Origin: Bacteroidia bacterium 43-41
Lineage (GTDB): Bacteria > Bacteroidota > Bacteroidia > Bacteroidales > Dysgonomonadaceae
Reading direction: 5' to 3'
Length of the DNA: 64,000 bases
NCBI GenBank assembly: GCA_001898165.1
Contig: MKTD01000031.1
Span: forward strand, 1-64,000
Shown here: piece by piece, positions 35,296 to 44,707 of the stretch
Numbering within the stretch: the stretch's first letter is position 1
Layout: each line of letters opens with the position of its first letter
Program-made: the position numbers and the translations under genes
The notes under the pieces: generated by a model
What the model was told of the DNA's origin: nothing
Seen by the model: only the letters and a program-made list of their open reading frames with translations
Databases searched by the model: none

Positions 35296-36108
35296 TTATG
35301 ACGGCAGCGCATCTATTTTACTTTGCGCCTTCTTGTAGTATTTGTCGGCTTCCGGCATATGTTTCCCGTTCGGGAAAGTATTCTTGTAGTTGAAATACTC
35401 ATCAAGCACCATACGGTACCGTCCGGGCTGGGTTCCTAATGTACTGCGCTCTGCATACTCGAAACGGGCGCGCAAAATAATCATCTGATACTCTTCGCTG
35501 TATTTCGAAAACGGATAGCTTTTCATCGCTTCACGCGCGGTTATAACCGCCGATTCGTAATTGTTACCCATATAATTTCCCAGATTCAAATAGAGTTGGG
35601 CTGCCAATAACTCCTTATGAGCCAGCTTTTCCTGCAACTCAAACATATAGTTCTTGGCTTGTTCCGATCTTTCGCTTTGAGGATATTCTTCCATATAACG
35701 TTGAAATTCGGCTATGGCCTTATACGTTTTAGTCTGGTCCAGTTTGGCGTCGGGCGAATCAAGATATAAACCGTACGCCGCATAAAACAAAGCCGGCTCG
35801 GCATACTCCCCCTTGGGATACGTGTTGTAGTAAGTAGAAAACATCTCTGTCGCAGAGAGGTAATCCTTCGAATTGTAATAACTTTGCCCCAATAAATACA
35901 ACGATTCCTCAGCCCTGGCAGTTCCCTTGAAAAAGGGTACCAACTCCTCGAGTAAAGTGATAGAGCGACTGTACTTACCTTCTTCGAAATACTTTTTTGC
36001 GTACGTGTATTTCACATCCTTATCGGTACTTTTCAAAATCTTGTTGTATTCTCCGCACGAAGCCAGCAACACAGCAAGCAGTAAAAAATATACAGGTTTT
36101 ACTCTCAT
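35296..36108 (-). CDS. bamD: Outer membrane assembly lipoprotein BamD
   Basis: The start at ATG 36108 gives a 270-residue lipoprotein with signal MRVKPVYFLLLAVLLASC; a longer frame from 36135 would overlap the promoter box at 36133-36140. The mature protein is a run of TPR-like helix pairs (KYFEEGKYSRSITLLEELVPFF, EESLYLLGQSYYNSKDYLSATEMFSTYYNTYPKGEYA, AIAEFQRYMEEYPQSERSEQAKNYM) as in BamD/YfiO. It works with BamA to insert beta-barrel proteins in the outer membrane. It heads the bamD-rpoZ-DUF4293 operon. Confidence 0.93.
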   Translation of the reverse strand: MRVKPVYFLLLAVLLASCGEYNKILKSTDKDVKYTYAKKYFEEGKYSRSITLLEELVPFFKGTARAEESLYLLGQSYYNSKDYLSATEMFSTYYNTYPKGEYAEPALFYAAYGLYLDSPDAKLDQTKTYKAIAEFQRYMEEYPQSERSEQAKNYMFELQEKLAHKELLAAQLYLNLGNYMGNNYESAVITAREAMKSYPFSKYSEEYQMIILRARFEYAERSTLGTQPGRYRMVLDEYFNYKNTFPNGKHMPEADKYYKKAQSKIDALPS

Positions 36109-36132
36109 TTTGTGAAAATCGATTTTAGCGCA

Positions 36133-36140
36133 CAAATTTA
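36133..36140 (-). promoter_or_regulatory. -7 box for the bamD operon
   Basis: CAAATTTA reads TAAATTTG on the minus strand, 25 bases upstream of ATG 36108. Confidence 0.5.
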
Positions 36141-36188
36141 CAGAAACTTTCTCAGTTTTAGCTCATCGAAAATCAATTTTATTCTATT

Positions 36189-37700
36189 TTAGGATTTTAA
36201 ACCCAAAACAGTCAAAACACTTTCAACGTATTTTCTATCGTTCGATAGTTTGGGAACTTTATTTTGTCCTCCCGATTTCTCCCTGGATTTCATCCATTTA
36301 TAAAAATCGCCCGGTTCCAGAACCCGGATAACGGGTTTATTGAGTGACAGGTTATAAGAGCGTTTAGCCTCGTAATCGGAATTTAGTTTTTTCAGATTTT
36401 CATCTAAAACCACTGCAAACTGCCCTAGGTCAGCCGGCTTATTTTCAAACTCGATAAGCCATTCGTGTGCCCCGCCATGATTGTCGCCGAAATATATGGG
36501 AGCTGCCGTATATTCAGTTATTTTTGCGCCGGTAATTCTGCAGGCTTCCGTCAAAGCGCGGTCGGCATTATCCACAATCAGTTCTTCGCCAAAAGCGTTA
36601 ATAAACTGTTTGGTCCGACCTGTAATCCTGAACAAATGCGGGTTGGTGGAAGTAAATTCGATGGTATCGCCGATCTTGTACCGCCACAATCCACCGCTGG
36701 TTGAAATTACCAAAGCATACTGCTTGCCCGCTTCAACATCGGCAAGGGTTACAGCTTGCGAACTCTCTTTATCCCACTCTCCCGCCGGAAGGAATTCGTA
36801 GAAAATCTCATTATCCAGCAACAGCAACATATCCTTGGAGTCACTCGAATACTGCACACCAAAAAAACCTTCCGAGGCGTTGTAGGTCTCCCAATAACGC
36901 ATCTTTTCCGTAGGGATCAGTTTTTCGTATTGTTCGCAAAACGGAGTGAAGCTCACCCCCCCATGAAAGAATACCTCTAAGTTTTTCCACAAATCGGGAA
37001 GCGACTTTCCGGTATCTTCAACAATTTTTTTCAATAAGACCAGCATCCACGACGGAACCCCCAACAGCGCCCTGATATCCTCTTTCACAGCGTAGTCCGA
37101 AAGTTTTTCCAATTTTTCTTCCCAGTCGGGAAGCAGTGCGATCTCTTCGGGTGTTCTGGCCAACTTGACGATAAACGGCAAATTTTTCATTAAAATAGCC
37201 GAAATATCACCGGTGAAAGTACTGTTGCCAATATTATTTATTTGCTGGCTTCCGCCCAATACCAATGTTTTGCCAAGAAAAAACTCCGTGTCGGGGTAGT
37301 TGTTCCCGTACAAGCCAAGCATGTGGTGTCCACACCTGTAATGACAATGCTCCAACGATTCCTGTGTTATAGGAATATATTTGCTCTTGTCTTCGGTTGT
37401 TCCGCTCGACATGGCAAACCACTTCACAGGCGAGTCCCAAAGTACATTTTGCTGCTTGTCAACAATAATTTTATTGAGATAAGGGCGCAAATCTTCGTAA
37501 GTTGAAACAGGAACTCTTTTCTGAAAATCGGAAATGGTTTGTATTCCATCAAATTGATTTTCTGCACCGTAAAGAGTATTTCGTCCGTGTTCCAATAAGT
37601 ATGAGAATGTTTTCTCTTGTATATCGGCAGGATTGTCGATAAATTTTTCGACTGCCTTATAATAAGATCTAAAAACTGCTCTCGTAATTTTTTTTATCAT
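36189..37700 (-). CDS. GH3-family (JAR1-like) acyl-adenylating enzyme
   Basis: This 503-residue cytoplasmic protein belongs to the GH3 auxin-responsive/firefly-luciferase superfamily, related to plant acyl-acid-amido synthetases. ATP-binding motifs are visible: FAMSSGTTEDKSKYIPIT (P-loop-like), YNASEGFFGVQYS, and YKIGDTIEFTS followed by RITGRTKQFINAFGEELI. Plant relatives adenylate jasmonate or auxin and join amino acids to them; the bacterial substrate is unknown. Near-identical genes are common in Bacteroidota. It lies between bamD and a Crp/Fnr regulator gene in the same direction, 20 bp after the latter. Confidence 0.88.
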   Translation of the reverse strand: MIKKITRAVFRSYYKAVEKFIDNPADIQEKTFSYLLEHGRNTLYGAENQFDGIQTISDFQKRVPVSTYEDLRPYLNKIIVDKQQNVLWDSPVKWFAMSSGTTEDKSKYIPITQESLEHCHYRCGHHMLGLYGNNYPDTEFFLGKTLVLGGSQQINNIGNSTFTGDISAILMKNLPFIVKLARTPEEIALLPDWEEKLEKLSDYAVKEDIRALLGVPSWMLVLLKKIVEDTGKSLPDLWKNLEVFFHGGVSFTPFCEQYEKLIPTEKMRYWETYNASEGFFGVQYSSDSKDMLLLLDNEIFYEFLPAGEWDKESSQAVTLADVEAGKQYALVISTSGGLWRYKIGDTIEFTSTNPHLFRITGRTKQFINAFGEELIVDNADRALTEACRITGAKITEYTAAPIYFGDNHGGAHEWLIEFENKPADLGQFAVVLDENLKKLNSDYEAKRSYNLSLNKPVIRVLEPGDFYKWMKSREKSGGQNKVPKLSNDRKYVESVLTVLGLKS

Positions 37701-37720
37701 TTTATGGTTTGTCGATATAG

Positions 37721-38422
37721 CTATCCTATCTTGCTTATTTTCAATAATTTATCTTCATCAATTATCTTTATCTTTCTTCCATCGAGAGAGATGATACGCT
37801 CGTTAACAAAATTAGCGAGCGTCCTGATAGCATTCGCGGTGGTCATATTGGAAAGGTTGGCCAAATCCTCGCGAGCCAGATAAATATTAATGGTTGCACC
37901 GTCTTCTTCCAGGCCGTAACTTTCTTTCAGAAAGATAAGCGACTCGGCAAGCCTGCCCCTGACATGTTTTTGGGTAAGGTTTACCACCCGGTTATCGGCT
38001 ATTCCCAAATCGCAAGACAACATCTGAATGAAAAACAGCGCCAGATTACCGTTCTCCCTCAACATCTCTTCAATCAGCTCCATCGAAATAAAACAGACCG
38101 TAGAGGATTCAAATGCCGAAGCGGCAGTAACATAGGGCTCACGTGCAAAAAAAGCGCGATATCCGAAATACTGGATGGGACGGATCATCCTGATAATCTG
38201 GGTCCTTCCACCCACGCCGCTTTTGTAAATTTTCACCTTACCCTTAAGCAGGCACATCAAATCGCGAGGTTGCTCCTCTTCAATGTAAATAGGTTCGTTT
38301 TTCTTATAATGAACAAACCTCGCATTTTTCTTAATCAGTTCACGCTCCTCTTCCGAGAGAACGCGCCAGATATCTGCCAGAGTGGATGATAAATCGATTA
38401 TTTCCCTTACTTTTCTGCTCAT
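37721..38422 (-). CDS. Crp/Fnr-family transcriptional regulator
   Basis: The start at ATG 38422 gives 233 residues; a longer frame would run into the promoter box at 38452. Residues about 20-135 form a cyclic-nucleotide-binding-type beta-roll (FVHYKKNEPIYIEEEQPRDLMCLLKGKVKIY), then a dimer helix and a C-terminal winged helix (IYLAREDLANLSNMTTANAIRTLANFVNERIISLDGRKIKI). No FNR-type cysteine cluster is seen, so oxygen sensing through Fe-S is unlikely. It precedes the GH3-like enzyme gene and is divergent from the DUF5686 gene; either may be a target. Confidence 0.88.
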   Translation of the reverse strand: MSRKVREIIDLSSTLADIWRVLSEEERELIKKNARFVHYKKNEPIYIEEEQPRDLMCLLKGKVKIYKSGVGGRTQIIRMIRPIQYFGYRAFFAREPYVTAASAFESSTVCFISMELIEEMLRENGNLALFFIQMLSCDLGIADNRVVNLTQKHVRGRLAESLIFLKESYGLEEDGATINIYLAREDLANLSNMTTANAIRTLANFVNERIISLDGRKIKIIDEDKLLKISKIG

Positions 38423-38451
38423 TACATGTTTAAAAACTATGTTATAAAGCA

Positions 38452-38459
38452 CAAAAATA
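38452..38459 (-). promoter_or_regulatory. -7 box for the Crp/Fnr regulator gene
   Basis: CAAAAATA reads TATTTTTG on the minus strand, 30 bases upstream of ATG 38422. Confidence 0.5.
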
Positions 38460-38621
38460 CGAAATTATTCACTCAAAAATTAATGAAACAGACAAAAACT
38501 TAAGGATTAAAGCACAAAATCGGTAATTTTTGACATTATTAGCAACTTGAGCCTGATAAAACCGGGTTACTTTGTGAAAATTAACCCGATTTAAAATCAT
38601 TCTATTTTTAAGGGAAAATAG

Positions 38622-38629
38622 TAACTTTG
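38622..38629 (+). promoter_or_regulatory. -7 box for the DUF5686 gene
   Basis: TAACTTTG fits TAnnTTTG and lies 9 bases before the ATG at 38639, which implies a very short leader. Confidence 0.55.
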
Positions 38630-38638
38630 TAGCTAGAA

Positions 38639-40798
38639 ATGAAAGTTAAACCGGTCATATTAATTTTGTCGTTCCTGATAGCTTCAAGCCTTTTTAGCCA
38701 GACTACGATTCCGCTTGATACGGTTTTAAAAAGATCGATGAGTGCAGCAGAAAAATACAACGGCTTAGTAGAAAATTATACAGCCGATGTTTACATGCGT
38801 ACTTATGTGGAGACCTTGAAAAAGAATTTCCTCTACAAATATACCCACCTTGTGCCCAGATTTGTGCTTCACGATCCAAAATCGGATGAAGCCGTGATTG
38901 AAACACTCAGTACCCTGAAATTTAACTATCCGAATATTTACCTGCAAGACATCAAAAATGTAACCGGAACGCTGACGAGCAAGAAAGATATCGATATGAT
39001 TCCTTTTTACATGCTGAACATCAATGTTTACGGAGAAACAACAAATACCGAAAGTTTCTTTATGCCTGTCCGATTTTCTACCGCCAAGTATTACACTTAT
39101 AATCTGGAACAGACCCAGTTTGAGAACAATAAGACTTATTACACCGTTGAGTTTAACCCGATTTACGACAATCAAAAACTGTTGAGAGGCCATTTTGTTA
39201 TTGAGAGTGGCACCTGGCGTATTGTACATTTCAGCGCCGAAGGCGTAGAGTCTTTTGCGGATTTTTCGTTCGAGATCACGATGGGTGATACATGGATAAC
39301 CAATTATTTACCGGTACATTTTGTGATTTACCACACGGCAAACTACCTGGGCAATGTAGTGGCAAGTCGGCACCTGGCCTCGGTGAAGTATAACGATGTT
39401 GTTCTTCGGGTAAATGAAAAAAAAGAAAAAATGCTGAATATCAGTGATTTTTTCAGGGTAAGATTAGACTCCGTTCCCGTCAATAATGACTCTGCCTTTT
39501 GGGCACAGAACAGGACCATTCCATTACAAGCCAAGGAAATGGAAGTTATAAAAGACTTTGAGAAAATAGAATGGCAAAGATCGGCGGAAAAGAGGGTTAA
39601 CGATTCATTACAAAACGGTAAAAAGGTGCAGCAATTCGCACAGCGAATGGTTATGGACTCACGGTATAAAGTAAAATCCACTATGATCGGGTACAGTGGT
39701 TTGCTGAACCCGTTGATGCTGGGATATTCATCGGTGGACGGAATTACTTACAGGCAAAAGCTGTCTTTCAACTTCGATTTAAAAAAGAGCAGGACTTTCA
39801 AAATAAATGCATTTGCCAGTTATATGTCCAGGCGTAAAGAGTTTCTTGCCGATTTAACCAGTACCTGGAATTACGAACCGTTTTATCACGGCAACATCTC
39901 CTTATCGGCAGGAATAGGGAATCCGGTCTATAGTCCTTTATTTATCAATTATTTACAAGAAGACCTGCGGAACAACAGCATTAAATTCGAAGATATTTCC
40001 GCCAACTATTTTAAAGATTACTACGTGAAATTATTCAACGACTATGAGCTATTCAACGGTTTTGTATCTACCGTCGGAGTTGAATATCACATCCGTCAGC
40101 CCAAAATAAACAATCAAAGGTTGTTATCCGCTGTAACGGAAGAGACGATCCCTTTAGACAATATCCTTGTTACAAAAAAAGCGTTTGCCCCCTACCTGAG
40201 GCTTAGCTGGACTCCGGAACAGTATTACCGTTACGAAGGACGGCAAAAAATTTACGTCCGCTCCCGGTTTCCAACTTTCAAACTTGAACTTTCGAAAAGC
40301 TATCGGGATATTTTTGGCAGCACTTCGCAATACGGGCGGGTGGAATTCGATATGAGCCAGAATATTTCGTTCGGGCTGATGAATTCATTCCGGTATCACA
40401 TTGGTGCAGGGCGGTTTGTAAACCAGAGGACCGAGTATTTTGCCGATTTTTCCTTCTTTGCCAAAAATAATTCCCCCGAGAACTGGCAAGACGGGATAGG
40501 CGGAACATTCAACTTACTTGACCGACATCTGTATAACGCTTCCGACTCTTACGTGCAAGCGCATTTTATGCTTGAAACCCCTTTCCTGATCATCCGGAAC
40601 ATCCCTTTTGTTTCCGATTATATCAACAGGGAACGTTTATACGTAAGTCAGTTATATACACCATATATTGGCTCGTACACTGAGCTTGGATACGGTGTCG
40701 GCAACAATTTTTTCAAAACTGCGAATGCGGCAATTTTCTGCTCATTTCATAAAACCGAATTCTGGGAAATCGGAGTAAAGGCATCGTTTGAGTTGTAA
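38639..40798 (+). CDS. DUF5686 family outer-membrane protein
   Basis: This 719-residue exported protein (signal ending SSLFSQ) matches DUF5686 of Bacteroidota. Features are the N-terminal SAAEKYNGLVENYTADVYMRTYVE segment, FNPIYDNQKLLRGHFVIESGTWRIVHFSAEG, and a C-terminal half of alternating aromatic strands (FKINAFASYMSRRKEFLADLTSTWNYEPFYHG) ending with a C-terminal aromatic/leucine strand (KASFEL), as in outer-membrane barrels. Many family members have an N-terminal carboxypeptidase-like regulatory domain; it is absent here. The function is unknown. The gene is divergent from the Crp/Fnr regulator. Confidence 0.82.
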   Translation: MKVKPVILILSFLIASSLFSQTTIPLDTVLKRSMSAAEKYNGLVENYTADVYMRTYVETLKKNFLYKYTHLVPRFVLHDPKSDEAVIETLSTLKFNYPNIYLQDIKNVTGTLTSKKDIDMIPFYMLNINVYGETTNTESFFMPVRFSTAKYYTYNLEQTQFENNKTYYTVEFNPIYDNQKLLRGHFVIESGTWRIVHFSAEGVESFADFSFEITMGDTWITNYLPVHFVIYHTANYLGNVVASRHLASVKYNDVVLRVNEKKEKMLNISDFFRVRLDSVPVNNDSAFWAQNRTIPLQAKEMEVIKDFEKIEWQRSAEKRVNDSLQNGKKVQQFAQRMVMDSRYKVKSTMIGYSGLLNPLMLGYSSVDGITYRQKLSFNFDLKKSRTFKINAFASYMSRRKEFLADLTSTWNYEPFYHGNISLSAGIGNPVYSPLFINYLQEDLRNNSIKFEDISANYFKDYYVKLFNDYELFNGFVSTVGVEYHIRQPKINNQRLLSAVTEETIPLDNILVTKKAFAPYLRLSWTPEQYYRYEGRQKIYVRSRFPTFKLELSKSYRDIFGSTSQYGRVEFDMSQNISFGLMNSFRYHIGAGRFVNQRTEYFADFSFFAKNNSPENWQDGIGGTFNLLDRHLYNASDSYVQAHFMLETPFLIIRNIPFVSDYINRERLYVSQLYTPYIGSYTELGYGVGNNFFKTANAAIFCSFHKTEFWEIGVKASFEL

Positions 40799-40992
40799 AT
40801 TCCAACTCATGAGTGGCCTCCCACCACTATTCGCATCACTTTAAAACCGATGACAAAAAACCGCACAACCTGGTACAAGATGCAGGTGCGCCAGAATTTT
40901 GTCCAGCCTGTGGGAACCGTGGCGAACGATTCCAAACTATATGGTGTGGTGTGTTTATTATCCATATCCGTATTCTTTAATTGTTCTCTAAA

Positions 40993-42450
40993 TTATTCAG
41001 GAATCAACCACCAAAAAGGTTTAGTTTTTGCCTTGTATAAAAACATATAATGCATGATCAGTTTGAACCAATGTCCGGCAAGTCCTATTTCACCAATGGT
41101 ATAACGGATGTTTCTGCCCCACTTCGGATATTTTTCCCAATCGGGAACGATGGGAAAAACGGTCAGCGACGCAGCTTTCCCTCTTTTTATACCAAATCCG
41201 GCCGAAATAACACAGGCTGCGCCCATACGCGCCATGGAAGCCTTATGTTTGTATTCCCGCTTGCCCGTTTTAATTCTGTTGGCAATGTTTTCAGCCACCA
41301 CCTTCCCGATAACACCCGAAGGCATCCCCGTACGTGGAGCGGTAGCGGTGATCGCCGTTCCTCTCGTGCTCGTCATCGGTTTGGATATGGTATGCGGCGG
41401 AGCAAAAGCAATTCCTGCAGCAAAAATATTGTTGTAAGTAGGGTTTTCGTAGATGGAAGGCCAATCCGATGTTTTCCATTCATTATAAGGCTTTGGCGTA
41501 TAGTCAGCATCTACCTTGAGGAATCCGTTTGCTGCAAACAAAACCGATGTAATGTCTCCATCTTTCTTGTCATACGCTTTTAAGCCAACTCCGGCGAAAC
41601 CGGGAATCAGCATGGCAAAATCGAACCCTTTGGTCAATTCTTCTCCTGCCAGTGTCTCGTAATGGATAATTCCCGGTTCAATTTTCTTGACACCTGCGCC
41701 CACAGTCCAACTTATGCCATACTCCGTGAAAAGCGACTCCGCAAGTATCTTTGTGGGAGTAATGTATCCGCTTCGTTTTACAAAAGCGCCCCCCATACCG
41801 AAATCACCCAATTCATATTCGTTGGAAATCCAACTTATTTCTGCCAGATGATCCAGTTTTCTTCGCTTTACTTCAAAAGCGATGTTTAGCGCAAATTCAA
41901 ATGCCGCTCCCTGGCAAGTTGCCAGTGGATGTCCGGTTCCGATAACCAACCGCTGCCTTTCGCCTTTTTCCATCCTGGCAAAACATTCTTGAAGGTGTTG
42001 CCAAGTCAAAGCGGCATGATGATAAGTACATACGGAATCGGTGTAAAACTCCGGTCCCAAGCCTTCGGTGGCACCAAAATTGAGTTTCGGGCCTGTAGCA
42101 TTGATCAGATAATCGTATTCCACAACTTCTTCCTGATCTTTTTTATCTTCCGAAACGTACTTGATTTTCACGAATCCCTTGTCGGTTTCCGCGTTTCCTT
42201 CGGGATAAATAGAGAGAGCAAGAGCCTGTTTAAAAGTGATGCGGTTCTTTTTGTAAACCGGAGCAAGCTCAAAAATAACCTGTTTAACCTTCATTAAACC
42301 GATCCCAACCCAGATATTGGAAGGGACCCACTGGTAATGCGAATTTGGGCTGACAACCACTACTTCGTGTTCTTTCCCCAATTCCCGCCTTGCCGATAAT
42401 GCCGCTGTGTGACCAGATATCCCGGCGCCTAAGATGAGTAATCTTGCCAT
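40993..42450 (-). CDS. Sulfide:quinone-oxidoreductase-like FAD/NAD(P) flavoprotein
   Basis: This 485-residue protein starts with an FAD-binding Rossmann motif, LILGAGISGHTAALSARREL. It continues with SQR-like features: YDYLINATGPKLNF, a cysteine in SVCTYHHAALTW, a second in ATCQGAAFEFAL and a third in MGAACVISAGFG. The second NAD(P)-type fold and AGIAFAPPHTISKP near residue 340-365 are also typical. SQR enzymes oxidise sulfide and pass electrons to quinone at the membrane surface. In an anaerobe this could mean sulfide detoxification or polysulfide handling. The precise SQR type is not settled. The gene is monocistronic with its own promoter box. Confidence 0.8.
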   Translation of the reverse strand: MARLLILGAGISGHTAALSARRELGKEHEVVVVSPNSHYQWVPSNIWVGIGLMKVKQVIFELAPVYKKNRITFKQALALSIYPEGNAETDKGFVKIKYVSEDKKDQEEVVEYDYLINATGPKLNFGATEGLGPEFYTDSVCTYHHAALTWQHLQECFARMEKGERQRLVIGTGHPLATCQGAAFEFALNIAFEVKRRKLDHLAEISWISNEYELGDFGMGGAFVKRSGYITPTKILAESLFTEYGISWTVGAGVKKIEPGIIHYETLAGEELTKGFDFAMLIPGFAGVGLKAYDKKDGDITSVLFAANGFLKVDADYTPKPYNEWKTSDWPSIYENPTYNNIFAAGIAFAPPHTISKPMTSTRGTAITATAPRTGMPSGVIGKVVAENIANRIKTGKREYKHKASMARMGAACVISAGFGIKRGKAASLTVFPIVPDWEKYPKWGRNIRYTIGEIGLAGHWFKLIMHYMFLYKAKTKPFWWLIPE

Positions 42451-42498
42451 AGTATTCCTTAAATTAGTTAAACATTAAAGAATTAAAATACATCCGTA

Positions 42499-42506
42499 CA
42501 AATGTA
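42499..42506 (-). promoter_or_regulatory. -7 box for the SQR-like gene
   Basis: CAAATGTA reads TACATTTG on the minus strand, 49 bases upstream of the start at 42450. Confidence 0.5.
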
Positions 42507-42553
42507 GAAATAAAACTTTTGTTTATAGCGACTTAAAGACTATTTTTTTATAA

Positions 42554-42702
42554 TTTGACAACAGCAAGTACGAAGTTGATTTTTTTTGTTCAGGCCGAAG
42601 ATGACGAAATAATACCGATTGAAGTGAAATCAAATGAAAAAACAGCCGAAAAATCAATCCCGGCTGCTTTTGAACACATGAAGTTATTAATGCAAAAGTA
42701 GA
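42554..42702 (+). pseudogene. Decayed C-terminal tail of a DUF4143-type AAA ATPase
   Basis: On the plus strand the frame FDNSKYEVDFF runs into a run of eight T, and after a one-base shift continues as QAEDDEIIPIEVKSNEKTAEKSI and on to a stop at 42700-42702. The pattern EVDFxxQ followed closely by IIPIEVKS is the C-terminal signature of DUF4143 (AAA+ ATPases with a PD-(D/E)XK-like tail). Only about 50 codons are left, with no start and a stop at 42551. It is a remnant with one frameshift, lying between the SQR-like and PspC genes, next to a terminal motif of the dispersed repeat family. Confidence 0.6.
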
Positions 42703-42718
42703 ATTTAGAAACTGTTTC

Positions 42719-44707
42719 TTATATAGAGTCTGTAAGTACGACTGTTTTGTTTAAGTTTCCGTTTTCGAGAATGTACTCCTCGCCGTAATTCCAATCGAGT
42801 GCCCCGCCGTTGCGGTTTCTCTTCAATTTCCGGCGGACAGAAGAATTTGAGGTAAAGTTATTGTAATCATCCAACCGCTCATCGATCTCGATCTTTTTGC
42901 CTGTAGGCACGGCAATTTCCACGATCATCCCCTGCACCCTGAATCCCTGAGAGATAGGGGCCGAAAAGAATTCGGGCAAAAGCAACAGGGAATCTTGTTG
43001 TTGCAACGGGTATGTGAACTGTTCAGCATTTTTTTTAGCAACTATCAGATTTCTGCCCGAACTTGATGAAATGGTTCTCACGTGATACAAAGAGTCCTGG
43101 CTTTGAACAATTTGCAGTTTAATGTTTGAGAACAGCAGAGAATCTTCGTTGATGGTATAATAGGGAAAATTATCCAAATCTGAACCCGGCCCGAAATTCC
43201 GGCTGAAAGAGTAGTAATCTGACGGATAAACGGCCATATCCACATACAACTTATCACCTTTAAAGAGAGATAGCGCCCGTACTTTTTCCGTGGATGATTC
43301 TACACTGAATTTCTCCGCAATTTTGAACCCGAGCATGGTAGCTGAAAAGATTCCGACAACCCACAAGATAATGGCCACTATTCCGATTGCCGGACGTGAT
43401 TTTGCCTTCATCAATCGACGTATAATCCAGACTATTACCGCTATAACAGGAACGGCAAAAAGTAATGCTACAGATAACCACAGCATGGTATCCTCATACC
43501 CCCCATCAATAAACAACGATTTCAGAGGAACAAATTTAGTGCCTGCCACAAGAAAGGCGATCAGCATCCCGGTCATTGCCACGACAAAAATTCCAACGAA
43601 TGCGAAGAATATAATTTTAAAGAAAATCCCCAACGCATTCAGGCAGCCTGAATTACCGGAGCCTGCCGCTGCATTCACGGGTGCTTTAGGCGCGTGATAC
43701 CGTGGTGGTTCCGGCGGCATGGAATCCATGGACACTTTCCCCGGACCATCGGCAACACCCGTTGCAACGTACGGCTTGGAGTAATTGTCACCGTCGTCGG
43801 ATTTGCTTTTCACGCTTGCCACATTATCGCTCACGGTTTCCCGTATGGACTTGATATACTCCTCCTCACCCATCATTTCGAGCTTCTGCTTTACAGTGGT
43901 AGCCCTCGGAATAATTACCCAGAGAACGGCATAGATGACAACAACCGACATATTGATGTTCCAGTTGAAATCCACATGGGGAAAAAACCTGTTCCACGGG
44001 AAGAACGGAATAGAGATCATCCCCATTAAATTCAAAAATAACGGTGCGGCAAACAGCAAACGCGGAATCCACGTTTCTATTTTAAAATATGCCGCAATTC
44101 CACCGCAAACACCTCCCAGAAAACGATCGTTGGGGTTTCGGTAAAGCCGTTTGGCGACATTTGTATCCAACGCCTTGGGTTTTAAAACAATCCATAAAAC
44201 AAGGTACACCCAGAACAACACACTGAAAAGCAGTACAAAAATAATGCGTATCCACACCGGATCTGTTTTGAAGTAATGAGCCAGGCCGCTGCATACACCG
44301 GCAATAATTTTATCGTTCTCGTTGCGGTAAAGTTTACGCTGTTCCTCGTTTACTGCAGAATCTTTTTCGGTTTTCGGTTGCTCAGGAGCTGAAGCCGGAT
44401 GGTCCGAAGTTTTTTCGCCATAGGAGTAATCAGCTTCCTGATATTCCGTATCGAAATCTTCAGGCCTTCCTATGCTGGAGATAATAGACAGGACGTCTTC
44501 ATCAGTAATGCAATTGAGACCCAATTTCAACCGGTTTCCAAACAATTCAGCAATACGGCTTTCTATATCGTTCACGATTTCATCTCCGCCCTCTTCACGC
44601 GAAAAATATTTTTTCAAGCTATCTATGTATTGCTTCAAAAGCTCATAAGCAGTTTCTTCGATGGCAATAACTTGCCCTTGAAAATTGATATTAATTACTT
44701 TTTTCAT
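42719..44707 (-). CDS. Tandem PspC-domain membrane protein
   Basis: This 662-residue protein has a cytoplasmic N-terminus (about 1-120) followed by two PspC domains, RKLYRNENDKIIAGVCSGLAHYFKTDPVWIRIIFVL (about 125-185) and KRLYRNPNDRFLGGVCGGIAAYFKIETWIPRLLF (about 188-275). A second group of helices (about 365-475) precedes a long C-terminal domain rich in Ser/Asp and beta strands, probably periplasmic. PspC proteins take part in envelope-stress responses. Its start overlaps the PadR gene stop (ATGA), so the PadR regulator almost certainly controls it. The two PspC copies give it an unusual length for the family. Confidence 0.88.
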   Translation of the reverse strand: MKKVININFQGQVIAIEETAYELLKQYIDSLKKYFSREEGGDEIVNDIESRIAELFGNRLKLGLNCITDEDVLSIISSIGRPEDFDTEYQEADYSYGEKTSDHPASAPEQPKTEKDSAVNEEQRKLYRNENDKIIAGVCSGLAHYFKTDPVWIRIIFVLLFSVLFWVYLVLWIVLKPKALDTNVAKRLYRNPNDRFLGGVCGGIAAYFKIETWIPRLLFAAPLFLNLMGMISIPFFPWNRFFPHVDFNWNINMSVVVIYAVLWVIIPRATTVKQKLEMMGEEEYIKSIRETVSDNVASVKSKSDDGDNYSKPYVATGVADGPGKVSMDSMPPEPPRYHAPKAPVNAAAGSGNSGCLNALGIFFKIIFFAFVGIFVVAMTGMLIAFLVAGTKFVPLKSLFIDGGYEDTMLWLSVALLFAVPVIAVIVWIIRRLMKAKSRPAIGIVAIILWVVGIFSATMLGFKIAEKFSVESSTEKVRALSLFKGDKLYVDMAVYPSDYYSFSRNFGPGSDLDNFPYYTINEDSLLFSNIKLQIVQSQDSLYHVRTISSSSGRNLIVAKKNAEQFTYPLQQQDSLLLLPEFFSAPISQGFRVQGMIVEIAVPTGKKIEIDERLDDYNNFTSNSSVRRKLKRNRNGGALDWNYGEEYILENGNLNKTVVLTDSI

